From positions 186,001-250,000 of the forward strand of contig NZ_CP131935.1 in the NCBI RefSeq assembly GCF_030704305.1: a stretch of 64,000 nt of DNA, read 5' to 3'. Source of the DNA: Massilia sp. R2A-15 (lineage in GTDB: Bacteria > Pseudomonadota > Gammaproteobacteria > Burkholderiales > Burkholderiaceae_D). The notes under the pieces are model-generated. The model was not told the origin of the DNA. It searched no databases and saw only the letters and a program-made list of their open reading frames with translations. The position numbers and the translations under genes were made by a program. Positions 35,014 through 44,586 of the stretch are shown one piece after another; positions within the stretch are counted from its first letter, which is position 1; every line of letters begins with the position of its first letter.

Positions 35014-38000
35014 CTAACGCATTTCCACATCGATCAGGTTATCAGATGGCTTCTTATCGATTAATTTATTGTCGGGATCGATGCCGGCCTTGCCCGGACG
35101 GCTCCCCACCACCATCGTGACCGTCATTTCCTTGCGGTCGACCAGGCGCCGTTCGCGCAGCAACGGGTTGCCGTCCTTGTCGTCCACGCCGAATTCGACC
35201 ATGTCCTTCAGGGGCATATCGTGCTCGTCGCCCAGTCCGCCCGCCCTGACCTTGGCCGCGCTGGCCGTCAGCGTCACCTCGTAGCTGCCGTCGGCGCGGC
35301 GCACCGCGCTGGCCCGGGTGGCGCGGTTTTCATACAACACAATCGCATCGAACAGGTCGTCGACCAGGTAGGCCAGTTCGGGCGGCGTCACGCGCCGCAG
35401 CGCCGCGGTCAGCGCGGTGACGTTCGGATACGGCGCCGCGTGGAAAGCGTAGCGCGCAAGCAACTCGTGCAGGGCGCCGTTGATCTTCTCCTCGCCCACC
35501 AGGTCCTGCAGCAGAAACATCGCCAGCCCGCCCTTGCGGTAATGGATGTACTTCTGGTCCTCGTTCTGGGCCAGCGGCAGCTCGCGCCGGTTTTCCTGGG
35601 CACGCCCCCTCAGGTACTGGTCGAGGTTATAGCGCAGGAAACGCCGCATTTTGGCCGGGCCGACCGTTTTCTTCATCACCATCAGCGCCGAGTATTCGGC
35701 CAGCGTTTCGGACAGCACGGTGCTGCCGCGGGTGTCGGCGCCGATCAGCTGGTGGCCCCACCACTGGTGCGCCACCTCATGCGCGGTGACGTACAGCGGA
35801 TAGTCGATGTCCTTCGGGTTCTTGTCGTCCACCCTGGCGATGAAGCCCACGCCTTCCGAAAACGGGATCGTGTTCGGATACGACTGGGCGAACATCGCGT
35901 AGCGCGGGAACTCGACGATGCGCAGCAGCTTGTGCTGGTACGGGCTGAAATTGGCCGTGTTGTAATCGAGCGCGCTGCGGGCGCCCTTGATGATGCGGTC
36001 GAGGTTGAAGTCGTGGCCGGGGTGGTAGTACAGGTCGATCGTCACGTCCTGCCAGCGTTCGTGGCGCACTTCGTAGCGCGCCGACTGGAAGGCGTAGAAA
36101 TTGAGGATCGGCTTGTCCATCCTGTAGTGGAAATAGCGCCGGCCCTGGTCCATCCATTCCCGCTCCAGGGTGCCGGGCGCGATGGCGATCTGGTCCGGGC
36201 TGGTGCTGACGATGGCGTCGAAATTGATCCAGTCGGCGTCGTTGGACAGGTAGCTGTCGGCCGCGCCTTGCGGGTCGGCCGGGGCGCGCATCGGCGCGCG
36301 CGGCGCCAGGCCGTGGCGCTTGCGGTCGCGCTCGTCGACCAGTTCGGCCGCAGGCTGGTAGCCGATGCGCGGCAGCGCGTCATTGTTGAAGAAGGTGCCG
36401 TTGCCGACCACGGGGGTGTTCATGCCCAGGCCGAGGATGCCCTGCGGCGCATCGGTCAGGTCGAATTCGAGCGCCATTTTGGCGCCGGGCGCCAGCGGCG
36501 TGGCCAGGCGCCAGGCGTAGAAGCCGCGCTCCTTGTCGGCCAGCAGCAGGCGCGCGCCGGGCGAGAAGCGCATCGACAGCTTGCTGGTGCGCGCCTGCTG
36601 GACGAACACGTCGGCGATCGGGGCGCCGCTGCGGTTTTCCAGCTGGTAGGCGCCGCGCACGCGCAGGGTGCGCCGCTCGGGCACGATATCGACCTGCAAG
36701 TTGACGTCGGTGATGCGCGGCTGCGGGGCCGCGGCGAATTGCTTGTAGCGCTGCTCGTACTCGGCGCGCGCATGGTCGCGGCGCCAGGCGGTCTGGAAGT
36801 CGTTGGCGACCTGCAGGTTGTAGTACAGCAGGCCGCCGGCGCCGGCGAAAATCGCCAGTCCGGCACACAGCGAGGCCAGCACCGGCACCGTCAGGTTGCG
36901 CCGCGCCAGCTGCAGGCGGCTGCCCATCTCGGCGTTGTAGCCGCGCGGCCAGAACACCACCGACAGCACCATCAGCACCAGCGCGGCGCCGGCCCAGTAC
37001 AGCTCGAACCAGCGCTCGCGCACCAGGTAGTGGCCCCAGCCGTTCATGGCGGAATAAATGAAGTCGGGCGAGGTGCCGTACAGCAGCATCGGATGGTCCA
37101 GGCCGAACGAGCCGAACGTCAGGGTCGCGGCGTAGTACAGGATCATGGCGAAGTAGGCCAGGTACTTTTGATTGATCAGCACCTGCAGCGCAATGGCCAG
37201 CACCGCGATCAGCGCGTATTGCGGCAGCCTGATCAGCAACAGCGTCTGCAGGTACAGGCCCGGCTCGAGCGCGAAGTAGCCCTTGAACAGCTGGATCAGC
37301 ATGCCGCACACCATCGCGATCAGCAGCATCAGCGCCTGCAGCGCGACCAGGCTCAAGGTCTTGCCCAACAGCGGCAGCCAGCTCGGCACCGGCATCGCGT
37401 CGAGCATCTGGTCCATGCGCGCCTCGCGCTCGCGCCAGATCAGTTCGCCGGCGAAGAAGGTGGTAATGACCAGCATGACCAGCGCGTAGGCCTCGCCGAT
37501 CATCTCCAGCACCTGGTAGGTGACGGGGTAGGTGTTGGTGCCGTAGACCGAGCCCAGGCCGAGCGAGCTGGCGAACAGCAGCAGCACGCCGGCCAGCGCG
37601 ATGGCCAGGAAGTAGATGTTCTTGACCGACTCGCGCAGGTTCAGCCAGGCCGACTGCAGCAGCAGCGCGGCCAGGCTGCGGCCGGCGAAGTCGGGCAGCT
37701 CGCGCGTGGCGACGGCGGCGCCGGACAGGCGCGGCGCCGCTTCGCCCTCGGGCCGGTTGGCGGCGCGGCTGTCCACGCTGCTGACGAAGTGGAAGCGCCA
37801 GTAGCCCAGCAGCAGCACGGCCAGCGCGAAGCCCGACCAGATCAGGCGGTTAATCAGGTAGACGCCGTCGAACGGGATCGCGCGCGTATTTTTTTCGGCG
37901 ATGGTCCAGTACTCGGTCACGCGGATCAGCGAGGTGGTGCCGAACGGGTCGATCAGCGCGGCCAGGGTCTTGTAGTCGAGGTCGCGCGCCAGCGAGGGGG

Positions 38001-38583
38001 CGACGATGTAGCCGATCATCATCACCACGCTGGCGACGTACACCGGCAGCATGCGCCGGGTCAGCGCGGCCAGCACGAAGAACAGGGCGCCGAAGATGAA
38101 CAGGTTGGGCAGCAGGGTCAGCAGGTAAGGGCGCAGGTACAGCGACAGCGATGCCGGCCCCAGCCGCTCCGGTTCGATGCCGGGGATGAAGGTGCCCAGC
38201 CATGCGCCCAGCACGATGCTGGCGAAGATCACCGCCAGCGTCAGGTAGGCGCCGAGGAAGCGGCCGAACACGTAGGCGTGCTTGCCGATCGGCGCACTGA
38301 AGAAGAAGTGGTGCATGTCGTACTCGAAGTCCTGCTGCACCGAGCGGCCCATCATGGCCGCGACGACGATCACGCCCAGGCTGCCGAGGAAGGCGCAGGT
38401 CATGTCGATCGAGCGGGGGGCATTGATGAAGACCTTGCCGCCGAAGCTGATGACGGCGTCCTTGAACACGCCGCCGGCGGCGGCCATCCACAGCATCGCC
38501 AGCCCGAGGAACATGGCGAAATACACCCAGGTCGAGAGCAGCTTGAGCCGCTGCCGAGCCTCGAAAAACGCAATTGCCAGCAT
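35014..38583 (-). CDS. ABC-2 permease fused to M1-family aminopeptidase
   Basis: 1189 residues. The N-terminal ~600 residues carry about twelve membrane helices in two ABC-2-like sets, with the cytoplasmic segment [25 protein letters not shown] between. The C-terminal ~590 residues form an M1 zinc aminopeptidase with [10 protein letters not shown] (H935, E936, H939) and E959 in SETLAEY as third ligand. It lies 7 bases after the ATPase gene. The peptidase domain should face the periplasm. The substrate is unknown; coupling of peptide trimming to transport is inferred from the fusion. Confidence 0.88.
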   Translation of the reverse strand: MLAIAFFEARQRLKLLSTWVYFAMFLGLAMLWMAAAGGVFKDAVISFGGKVFINAPRSIDMTCAFLGSLGVIVVAAMMGRSVQQDFEYDMHHFFFSAPIGKHAYVFGRFLGAYLTLAVIFASIVLGAWLGTFIPGIEPERLGPASLSLYLRPYLLTLLPNLFIFGALFFVLAALTRRMLPVYVASVVMMIGYIVAPSLARDLDYKTLAALIDPFGTTSLIRVTEYWTIAEKNTRAIPFDGVYLINRLIWSGFALAVLLLGYWRFHFVSSVDSRAANRPEGEAAPRLSGAAVATRELPDFAGRSLAALLLQSAWLNLRESVKNIYFLAIALAGVLLLFASSLGLGSVYGTNTYPVTYQVLEMIGEAYALVMLVITTFFAGELIWREREARMDQMLDAMPVPSWLPLLGKTLSLVALQALMLLIAMVCGMLIQLFKGYFALEPGLYLQTLLLIRLPQYALIAVLAIALQVLINQKYLAYFAMILYYAATLTFGSFGLDHPMLLYGTSPDFIYSAMNGWGHYLVRERWFELYWAGAALVLMVLSVVFWPRGYNAEMGSRLQLARRNLTVPVLASLCAGLAIFAGAGGLLYYNLQVANDFQTAWRRDHARAEYEQRYKQFAAAPQPRITDVNLQVDIVPERRTLRVRGAYQLENRSGAPIADVFVQQARTSKLSMRFSPGARLLLADKERGFYAWRLATPLAPGAKMALEFDLTDAPQGILGLGMNTPVVGNGTFFNNDALPRIGYQPAAELVDERDRKRHGLAPRAPMRAPADPQGAADSYLSNDADWINFDAIVSTSPDQIAIAPGTLEREWMDQGRRYFHYRMDKPILNFYAFQSARYEVRHERWQDVTIDLYYHPGHDFNLDRIIKGARSALDYNTANFSPYQHKLLRIVEFPRYAMFAQSYPNTIPFSEGVGFIARVDDKNPKDIDYPLYVTAHEVAHQWWGHQLIGADTRGSTVLSETLAEYSALMVMKKTVGPAKMRRFLRYNLDQYLRGRAQENRRELPLAQNEDQKYIHYRKGGLAMFLLQDLVGEEKINGALHELLARYAFHAAPYPNVTALTAALRRVTPPELAYLVDDLFDAIVLYENRATRASAVRRADGSYEVTLTASAAKVRAGGLGDEHDMPLKDMVEFGVDDKDGNPLLRERRLVDRKEMTVTMVVGSRPGKAGIDPDNKLIDKKPSDNLIDVEMR

Positions 38584-38590
38584 AGGGTTC

Positions 38591-39481
38591 CTAGCAGTTG
38601 CTGGCGGCCACGTGGCGCCCGGCGATGGTGGCGAAGTACACGTCGTCGAGGTCGGCGCGGGCCGGCTCGAAGCCGTTGCCCGGGTCGCTCTCGGCGTAGG
38701 CGTGGATCAGGGTGCGGCCGGTCAGCAGGCGCGACGAGATCACCGCGTACTGCTGCTGGAAGGCGGCCAGCTCGTGCTTGGCGACGAAGCGGGTCCAGAT
38801 CTTGCCGTCGATATCGTCGATCAGTTTCTGCGGCTCGCCGCACAACAGCACGTGGCCCTTGTTGATTATCGCCATGTTGGCGCACAGGTCGGCCACGTCG
38901 GACACGATGTGGGTCGACAGCAGCACGGTCTTGTCCTCGCCGATGTCCGACAGCAGGTTGTGGAAGCGCACGCGCTCCTGCGGGTCGAGGCCGGCGGTCG
39001 GCTCATCGACGATGATCAGTTTTGGATCGCCCAGCAAGGCCTGGGCGATGCCGAAACGCTGGCGCATGCCGCCGGAAAAGCCGCCGAGGCGCTGGTGGCG
39101 CACCTCGAACAGGTTGGTTTGCTGCAGCAGGCCGTCCACCACCTCGCGCCGGCGCGCCTTGTTCGACAGGCCCTTCAGGACTGCAAAATGGTCGAGCAGT
39201 TCGTAAGCGGTCACTTTCGGGTATAGGCCGAAGTCCTGCGGCAGGTAGCCGAGCAGGCGGCGGATTTCATCTTTTTCGTCGAGGACGTCGAGGTCGCCGA
39301 AGAACACCGAACCGGAGTCGCATTCCTGCAGGGTGGCCAGGGTCCGCATCAGGGTCGACTTGCCGGCGCCGTTCGGGCCGAGCAAGCCGAACATCCCCGC
39401 CGGGATGGTGAGGCTGACCTTGTCCAGTGCCACCACGCCGTTGGCGTAGGTCTTGGACAAATTGCGGATGCGTAATTCCAT
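38591..39481 (-). CDS. ABC transporter ATP-binding protein partnering the M1-permease fusion
   Basis: 296 residues. Walker [21 protein letters not shown] (about 34-53), Q-loop [11 protein letters not shown], signature [16 protein letters not shown], Walker [15 protein letters not shown] and the switch His in LLSTHIV. The C-terminal ~80-residue extension is typical of exporters of the CcmA type. First gene of a two-gene operon; the fused permease follows immediately. Confidence 0.88.
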   Translation of the reverse strand: MELRIRNLSKTYANGVVALDKVSLTIPAGMFGLLGPNGAGKSTLMRTLATLQECDSGSVFFGDLDVLDEKDEIRRLLGYLPQDFGLYPKVTAYELLDHFAVLKGLSNKARRREVVDGLLQQTNLFEVRHQRLGGFSGGMRQRFGIAQALLGDPKLIIVDEPTAGLDPQERVRFHNLLSDIGEDKTVLLSTHIVSDVADLCANMAIINKGHVLLCGEPQKLIDDIDGKIWTRFVAKHELAAFQQQYAVISSRLLTGRTLIHAYAESDPGNGFEPARADLDDVYFATIAGRHVAASNC

Positions 39482-40372
39482 GCGTTGACTCCTGAGCCTG
39501 ATTCCGTGCGAAGCCGCGCCAGCCGTGCTGACGAGCTTCTTGATAATTGCATTGTATTAAATTTATGGCGCGCCGGGCGGGCTGTTGCGACAGTCGGCGG
39601 TTTGGGAGGTTCAGAGTGCTCAATCGGGGTGCTGCCCGTGGCGCGACCGAAGGCTGGGAGGACTTGCACTGGGTTCGTCCCGGCGGTTGAAGGTGCTGCT
39701 GGGCGTCCGGTTGCCGCGACGGCGCCGGGAAGAACGCGTGAGGTTGGCACTGCGACTTTGCCTGGCACGCCGGCGTGTAGGCAATTGATTTCAATAACAA
39801 ATGGAAGCTTCCGAAAAACGTTGACGGCAGCATTTGGACAGGGTCGCTATTGTCACGGCAGAGGTCGGCGAATTCTAGCCCACGAGGACACGCGACAGAT
39901 CGCTGCTGCCGCTTCCGAAGTTCGCAAGCGTTGGGTGAACGTCGCTTTTTAGAACCGTCTACTACATGAAAATTAATTTCCTCCTGGTTACAGTTCGCGC
40001 GAATTTGCCCGAATGCATAGGGTATATTGAATATGATGATATCCATCGGTGTTCATTGCCGGAGTTGATCGGGAGTGGGAACTAAATCGAGGCCAGGCGT
40101 GGCCCGCGGTCAGGTCTGCCATTCAGACACAAGCTGAGCCAAGTGGTGACCGATTCGCCCGAATCAGTGAGACCGTGTCGGAATGGCAAACTCTGTACCC
40201 GGCTTCATCAGGCTGCTGGTTGCCCCCGAGGTTTCAAGAGGTGTTGCAATTACAAATGTACGGCCCTTCTGTTATTACACGAAGTACGTTTGAACGTATA
40301 TACGGAAAGCCAATGCACTCGTGGGGTGAATACGGTGATTGCTGACACTCCTATACAGGTAGGTAGAAAAAT
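39482..40372. other. 891-base stretch with no supported gene
   Basis: Only weak open frames are present, none with recognisable similarity or a convincing ribosome binding site; the longest span 39485-39952 (plus) and 40049-40345 (plus). Base composition falls from GC-rich to AT-rich near 39950. A degenerate copy of the 25-bp repeat arm seen at 42419 lies at 40116-40140, with a partial inverted partner at 40173-40185. The region reads as the decayed left margin of the accessory patch. Confidence 0.5.
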
Positions 40373-40849
40373 ATGCGATTTACAAAGCTAAGCGGGGCGA
40401 TTTTGGTACTAATAGCAATGCTGTTGTTCACGGTAGTCTTTCAGGCGATTTTACTCAAAGAGAGAAGACAGGGGGCAATTCAGTTGTCCGGTGCATTATG
40501 TGCGTCTACAGGGAGCTTGGTTAAAATTTTGCTATCTAAGGCCAATACTGTCGGGACAGAAGATTCAGTTACATCCCGTCTGAAAGAGTCGATTAGGCAA
40601 CAGAGTTTAATAATTTTGACGCTGGATGTCGATGTTTCGCAGTTCGATGCGAACGCCTTCGAAGGGATTTGTGAGATTGTTGCAAGGAAAGATCTGTTAT
40701 TCCCGTTATCTTCTACGACCACAGTCATCGGTGTAAGAAATAATTTTCTCAATACTAAATTCGCCGATATGCGTCGCGTTGTTCTAGCTGAAACGTTGGC
40801 GCGATCCGCCCGGATCGCGGACGCACACCATTGCGTCCTGCGACCCTGA
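40373..40849 (+). CDS. Hypothetical membrane-anchored protein in the AT-rich patch
   Basis: 158 residues. One N-terminal helix (LSGAILVLIAMLLFTVVFQAILL), then a small soluble part. Codon use is clearly more AT-rich than in the neighbours, suggesting horizontal origin. GGTAGG lies about 8 bases before the ATG. The last ~20 residues are encoded in GC-rich sequence after a palindrome at 40802-40819 and may be a chance read-through into the transposase remnant, so the natural C-terminus may be lost. Family not recognised. Confidence 0.45.
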   Translation: MRFTKLSGAILVLIAMLLFTVVFQAILLKERRQGAIQLSGALCASTGSLVKILLSKANTVGTEDSVTSRLKESIRQQSLIILTLDVDVSQFDANAFEGICEIVARKDLLFPLSSTTTVIGVRNNFLNTKFADMRRVVLAETLARSARIADAHHCVLRP

Positions 40850-41214
40850 CGCGATTCGGAAGCGCCCGACCAAAACTATGCGATTGAGCGCTACCGCCAG
40901 TTCGTCACCGAAGGAGTCGATGAAGAGAGCCCACTCATCGAAGTACACTAGCTAGTCTTGGGTGACGAGGAATTTGTCGCAAAACACAGAAGTGCCATCG
41001 CGTCTTCGGACTTGGTGGCGGTAGTCAAAACGCAGCGTCGCGCATCGGCTCGGCCCCTCGCGGAGTACCGGCAAATTATCCTGTCCGGGATGAGGCGATG
41101 GCACGTGCGTAATGGCCGACGGCGTTCACCATTTCAGAAAATGGGAAATTCTTCGGCGTCGCCCCGGCGACAGTAAGCCGCGCGACCCGCCGTTACGGAA
41201 AAGTAGCGCGGTAA
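40850..41214 (+). pseudogene. Decayed REP-associated tyrosine transposase (RAYT), C-terminal part
   Basis: Reading from 40868 gives NYAIERYRQFVTEGVDEESP, then an in-frame TAG (40949-40951), then LVLGDEEFVAKHR and RPLAEYR. After a +1 shift near 41090 it continues RDEAMARA, a TAA stop, and GKFFGVAPATVSRATRRYGK to a TAA at 41212. This is the characteristic tail of Y1/IS200-like RAYT proteins, with its helix-turn-helix end, broken by at least two stops and a frameshift. The catalytic HUH/Tyr part is absent. RAYTs mobilise REP palindromes, which are frequent in this window. Confidence 0.65.
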
Positions 41215-41271
41215 GAGGACGTTTGTAGATTAGCGTGAATGTGCTAGGGTTGGCCCCGCAGACTAACGATG

Positions 41272-41296
41272 AGCTTGTGTTGGAATGGCGGTACTG
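41272..41296. repeat. Left arm of a 25-bp perfect inverted repeat
   Basis: It begins AGCTTGTGTTGGAATGGC and ends GGTACTG. It is exactly complementary to 42419-42443. The toxin reading frame starts inside it (41285), so the arm has been joined to a truncated toxin gene. Similarity to the right arm continues a few bases inward (GACCCC against GGGGGGC). Confidence 0.9.
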
Positions 41297-41773
41297 ACCC
41301 CGGCCTCCCTTAGGTGGCATTGCAGGCGGTTTGTTGCAGGGGGGTGTGATCTTGCTACCTTTGCGACTTGCGCCGCCGCAAATCCCGTAATCGTAGGAGG
41401 AAGTGTTGCGGCTGGTGGTGCTGTTGGCGCAGCAGTTGGTCCACCAGTAATGGAGGCCGGCCGATTTCTGGCGAAGAATATTGCTTCTGTTTTTGGTGTG
41501 CAAAAGCAAGATGGGCAGCATGCTCACCATATTGTTGCTGAGGGCGACAGGAGAGCGGCAGTTTCTCGAAAAATCCTTAATAATGTAGGAATGGATGTGA
41601 ATAGTGCTTGGAATGGAATGATTCTGCCAGCCAGATACCATCAGGGATTGCACACCGATACTTATCACATTAGTGTTCAGGCTGCTTTAACTGGCGCTGC
41701 GAATTATACTGATGCTGCTGCTCGGTTGACAGCAATTCGCGCACAAATCTATATGGGATTATTTCCTCATTGA
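41285..41773 (+). CDS. Orphan AHH-nuclease polymorphic toxin tail (5'-truncated)
   Basis: 162 residues. A Gly/Ala-rich hydrophobic segment (VIVGGSVAAGGAVGAAVG, about 36-53) precedes an HNH/EndoVII-superfamily AHH domain: HAHHIVAEGDRRAAVSRKIL (A80-H81-H82), then N110-G111-x-x-LP and H119/H123 in ARYHQGLHTDTYH. These are the conserved nuclease residues. Such domains are C-terminal tips of secreted polymorphic toxins (Rhs, CdiA or T6SS effectors). Here the delivery portion is missing and the first ~20 residues look artificial. An immunity gene follows after 1 base. Confidence 0.65.
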   Translation: MAVLTPASLRWHCRRFVAGGCDLATFATCAAANPVIVGGSVAAGGAVGAAVGPPVMEAGRFLAKNIASVFGVQKQDGQHAHHIVAEGDRRAAVSRKILNNVGMDVNSAWNGMILPARYHQGLHTDTYHISVQAALTGAANYTDAAARLTAIRAQIYMGLFPH

Positions 41774-41774
41774 T

Positions 41775-42314
41775 ATGAAAACTATTTTTCGTCCCGAGCC
41801 TCAAAGTGGATATGGCTCAATTCTTCTTAGTAATTCAGATGACTGGTCGCGAATGGCGGCATTAAACTTCGAAAGACAGGGGGAGACATGGAAGTCATTA
41901 AATTTTGAGTTTTACAATGACGAAAAGAGAAAAAAAATCGAGCCCGATATTGCTGTCGTCATTCCTGGTATCGCTGTTCGTATGGAGCTGGCTGAAAAGC
42001 TATTTTTTGATGTTTTGGATGATATTGAAATTTTGCCGATTGCGGTCTCCGGTCAAGCTTGGGTGCTCGCGAATTGCTTGGTGAGTACGCGAGGGATGGA
42101 TCTCAAAAAAAGCCTTTACCATCGAGATCCTTCTGGAACGATATTTTTGATACAAAAAATGTTTGTGAACGACCCGGAACTTTCGTCCAAGCTCGCCTTT
42201 ACTATCGATGGTTCAAACCGATCTACTATTTTCGTCTTAGAGCGATTTGTTCAAAGAGTGCATGAACTAGGATTGCAAGGAATAAAGTTTAAGCCGGTCG
42301 GAGAGTTCTGCTAG
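41775..42314 (+). CDS. Putative immunity protein (Imm11/DUF1629-like) for the AHH toxin
   Basis: 179 residues, acidic and soluble. Features resembling the Imm11/DUF1629 family are a central DDIEILPIAVSGQAWVLAN, the R/K-rich GTIFLIQKMFVNDPEL middle and the ending FVLERFVQRVHELGLQGIKFKPV. It starts 1 base after the toxin stop, the usual toxin-immunity order. AT-rich codon use matches the toxin and differs from the GC-rich surroundings. Neutralising the AHH nuclease by direct binding is inferred. Confidence 0.6.
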   Translation: MKTIFRPEPQSGYGSILLSNSDDWSRMAALNFERQGETWKSLNFEFYNDEKRKKIEPDIAVVIPGIAVRMELAEKLFFDVLDDIEILPIAVSGQAWVLANCLVSTRGMDLKKSLYHRDPSGTIFLIQKMFVNDPELSSKLAFTIDGSNRSTIFVLERFVQRVHELGLQGIKFKPVGEFC

Positions 42315-42418
42315 CTTTTGTGAGACTTTTGGAATGAGCTCTGCCTTTGCTTAGTTGATGGTGAGGAGCGGAGCTGGCGAGCTGGTCCGGTACCACGACC
42401 TAGTCGGAAGCAGGGGGG

Positions 42419-42443
42419 CAGTACCGCCATTCCAACACAAGCT
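42419..42443. repeat. Right arm of the 25-bp perfect inverted repeat
   Basis: It begins CAGTACCGCCATTCCAAC and ends with ACAAGCT. It is the exact reverse complement of 41272-41296, closing a 1.17-kb segment that holds the toxin and immunity genes. A related degenerate sequence occurs at 40116-40140. The rest of 42315-42675 contains no supported gene. Confidence 0.9.
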
Positions 42444-42626
42444 GAGCGGCGCAGCGGCAGAACCGTCGCCGAATGTCGCGGTCGAATCAAGGACTTGGGG
42501 TTAGACGGACTGACCTTCGAGCAGAGGCCGGATTGCCGAATGAGTGGCGACGGGCGTCAACAAATCAACATAGTCTGATATGCCCAGGCAGGCGCTGTGT
42601 CGGTAGCAACGCGGGCATCCCGATTG

Positions 42627-42652
42627 AACCGGGGCTAGGACCTGCCCCGGTT
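42627..42652. terminator. Hairpin 3' of the Rieske gene
   Basis: AACCGGGG and CCCCGGTT form a perfect 8-bp stem with a 10-base loop, 24 bases beyond the petA stop. There is no T-tract on either strand, so it may act as an RNA 3' barrier rather than an intrinsic terminator. Confidence 0.4.
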
Positions 42653-42675
42653 AATGTTGCCGGCGCAGGCCTTGT

Positions 42676-43272
42676 TCAGGTATTCGCGGTGTTCGGCTCG
42701 ACGCCGATATGCAGGGTGTTGCCGACAAAACTGTACGGCGGCACCTCGAGGTTACGCGGCGCCGGCACGTTGCGGTAGACCCGCCCGGCCAGGTCGAAGC
42801 GCGAGCCGTGGCAGGGGCAATAGAAGCCGCCCGGCCAGTTGGGGCCCAAGTCGGCCGGCGCGACGTCGGGCCGGAAGCCGGGAATGCAGCCCAGGTGGGT
42901 GCAGACTGCGGTGGCGACGAAAAACTCCGGGCGCACCGAGCGGGTGGCGTTGTGGGCGTAGAAAGGCTGCTGATTTTCGCTCGATCCCGGGTCGGCCAGG
43001 TCGCCGTCGTGCTTGCCCAGCGCGGCCAGCATGTCCGGCGTGCGATGCAGGACCCAGACCGGGCGGCCGCGCCACTCCACGGTGGTGAGAGTGCCAGGGG
43101 CAACGGTCGCCAGGTCCACCTCCACCGGCCCGCCGGCGGCGCGCGCTCGCTCGCTGGGGCTCATGCTCTTGACGAAAGGAATGGCGACAGCAACCACGCC
43201 GAGGCTGGCCATCGCACTGGTGGCGACGCCCAGGAACTGGCGGCGCGGATTGAGCGGAAGGGTTCGGTTCAT
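42676..43272 (-). CDS. petA: Rieske iron-sulfur protein (ubiquinol-cytochrome c reductase type), orphan
   Basis: 198 residues. A basic N-terminus with [25 protein letters not shown] is a Tat-like uncleaved membrane anchor. The 2Fe-2S ligands are in CTHLGC (C124/H126) and CPCHGS (C152/H155); the extra cysteines form the Rieske disulfide. The start [11 protein letters not shown] (43272) is typical of the bc1 subunit. No cytochrome b or c1 gene is adjacent, which is unusual for petABC. It is divergent from the gene at 43372. Confidence 0.88.
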   Translation of the reverse strand: MNRTLPLNPRRQFLGVATSAMASLGVVAVAIPFVKSMSPSERARAAGGPVEVDLATVAPGTLTTVEWRGRPVWVLHRTPDMLAALGKHDGDLADPGSSENQQPFYAHNATRSVRPEFFVATAVCTHLGCIPGFRPDVAPADLGPNWPGGFYCPCHGSRFDLAGRVYRNVPAPRNLEVPPYSFVGNTLHIGVEPNTANT

Positions 43273-43371
43273 GTTATTCCCCCAAACTCGTTTGACAACG
43301 CCGCGCGCTATCAGTTTGCCGGAGCGGGCCGATTGATCGCCAGCGCGGCCCGAAATGTGGATAATGTCTGC

Positions 43372-43821
43372 ATGGATACTGCCATTCAAGACCACATCCT
43401 CGCGGTGATGCGCGCGGCGCGCGACCGCGAAGAATCCCTTGCCTGGTTCCGCACCGCGATCGGGCTGCATTACCTGGCCGCGATGGTGCGTCCCGAGGCG
43501 ATCGACTTCAAGAAAGTGGACCGGGCCTACAACCGCTTCATCTACCAGGCGATCGGCAAGGGCCACAGCATCGCCAGCGCGCTGCAGTTCATGAGCGGGG
43601 CCAAGGTGGTGCCGGTGGTCGATTCGCCGCGCTTCACGGCGGCGTTCGCCGAATACTGCCCGGAAGTGCCGATCGACACCATCGGCTTTTTGCTGTCGCT
43701 GAACCTGGGCGTGGCCAAGGCGATTTCCAAGCTCGACATCGGCGGCCCGGTGCTCGACTGGATCGAGCGCCAGAACCTGGCGGCGCAGCCGGGCGACCCG
43801 GCCTTGCCTGGCATTCTATAA
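43372..43821 (+). CDS. Conserved hypothetical protein upstream of coq7
   Basis: 149 residues, mostly helical and soluble. Not matched to a named family; it contains [28 protein letters not shown] and an amphipathic middle. GC and codon use match the chromosome. The start ATG 43372 follows a weak ribosome binding site. It ends 29 bases before coq7 on the same strand, so the two may be cotranscribed. Function unknown. Confidence 0.65.
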   Translation: MDTAIQDHILAVMRAARDREESLAWFRTAIGLHYLAAMVRPEAIDFKKVDRAYNRFIYQAIGKGHSIASALQFMSGAKVVPVVDSPRFTAAFAEYCPEVPIDTIGFLLSLNLGVAKAISKLDIGGPVLDWIERQNLAAQPGDPALPGIL

Positions 43822-43850
43822 TGGCGTTTTGACAGCTTTCCCTGCCTATC

Positions 43851-44495
43851 ATGAGCGCCAATCCGAATCTGCACCCCCTCGACAACCTGATCAGTGGCTT
43901 CGACAAGGCCCTGCGCGTCATTTCCGGCGTGGCCACGGCGACCCGGTCCAACCCGGCGGCGCACGCCGAAGACGTCAACCTGGAGGGCGCCGACCTGCGC
44001 CGCAGCGCCGGGCTGATGCGGGTGAACCACGTGGGCGAAGTGTGCGCCCAGGCGCTGTACGACGCCCAGGCGCGCTTTGCCAGATCCGACGCGATGCGCG
44101 CGCAGTTCGCGGAGGCCGGGCGCGAGGAAGAGGATCACCTGGCGTGGACGGCGCAGCGCCTGCACGAGCTGGGTACGCAGCCAAGCTTGCTCAATCCGCT
44201 GTGGTACGCCGGCGCCTACACCCTGGGCGCGGTGGCGGCCCACCTGGGCGATGCGCGCAGCCTGGGCTTCGTGGTCGAGACCGAGCGCCAGGTCGAGGCG
44301 CACCTGAACAGCCACCTGGTCGAGTTGCCGCCGCAGGACGCCAGGTCGCGCGCGATCGTCGCGCAGATGCGCACCGACGAAGCGGCGCACGGCGCGGCGG
44401 CGCAGGCGCTGGGAGCGGTGGAGGTGCCGGGGCCGGCGCGCGCCGCGATGACGGCGATGGCGAAGGTGATGACCAGTACAGCGTATTACATCTAA
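43851..44495 (+). CDS. coq7: 2-polyprenyl-3-methyl-6-methoxy-1,4-benzoquinone monooxygenase (Coq7)
   Basis: 214 residues. Di-iron hydroxylase for the C6 hydroxylation in ubiquinone synthesis. It has the ferritin-like repeats: [16 protein letters not shown] with the first Glu ligand, [25 protein letters not shown] and [16 protein letters not shown], giving the paired ExxH iron ligands. It substitutes for UbiF in many beta-proteobacteria. Family B repeats follow its stop. Confidence 0.93.
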   Translation: MSANPNLHPLDNLISGFDKALRVISGVATATRSNPAAHAEDVNLEGADLRRSAGLMRVNHVGEVCAQALYDAQARFARSDAMRAQFAEAGREEEDHLAWTAQRLHELGTQPSLLNPLWYAGAYTLGAVAAHLGDARSLGFVVETERQVEAHLNSHLVELPPQDARSRAIVAQMRTDEAAHGAAAQALGAVEVPGPARAAMTAMAKVMTSTAYYI

Positions 44496-44506
44496 GTGCT
44501 GAAGAT

Positions 44507-44580
44507 GGGGTCAGGTCCGCAGGACCAGACCCCTCGATGCCGCCTCCGAAGCCGGGGTCTGGTCCTGCGGACCTGACCCC
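44507..44580. repeat. Family B palindrome pair
   Basis: Copies at 44507-44533 and 44554-44580 in opposite orientation with a 20-base spacer, together able to form one long hairpin. It lies between the convergent ends of coq7 and the OsmC gene and may double as a bidirectional terminator. Confidence 0.8.
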
Positions 44581-44586
44581 ATTTTC

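Noticed and set aside
35221..38865. A 1214-codon open frame antisense to the permease-M1 gene
   Set aside because: Gln/Arg/His-rich shadow with no domain; the opposite strand encodes intact ABC-2 and M1 motifs.
39349..39952. Overlapping frames on both strands upstream of the ABC ATPase gene
   Set aside because: Pro/Arg/Ala-rich translations without similarity to known proteins or ribosome binding sites; treated as non-coding.
40049..40345. 98-codon frame at the edge of the AT-rich patch
   Set aside because: GTG start without a ribosome binding site, overlaps the degenerate repeat arm, no recognisable family; too weak to call.
42709..43821. A 370-codon frame starting inside petA on the opposite strand
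   Set aside because: Only the last 149 codons, from ATG 43372, have protein-like composition; the first part is the petA shadow.
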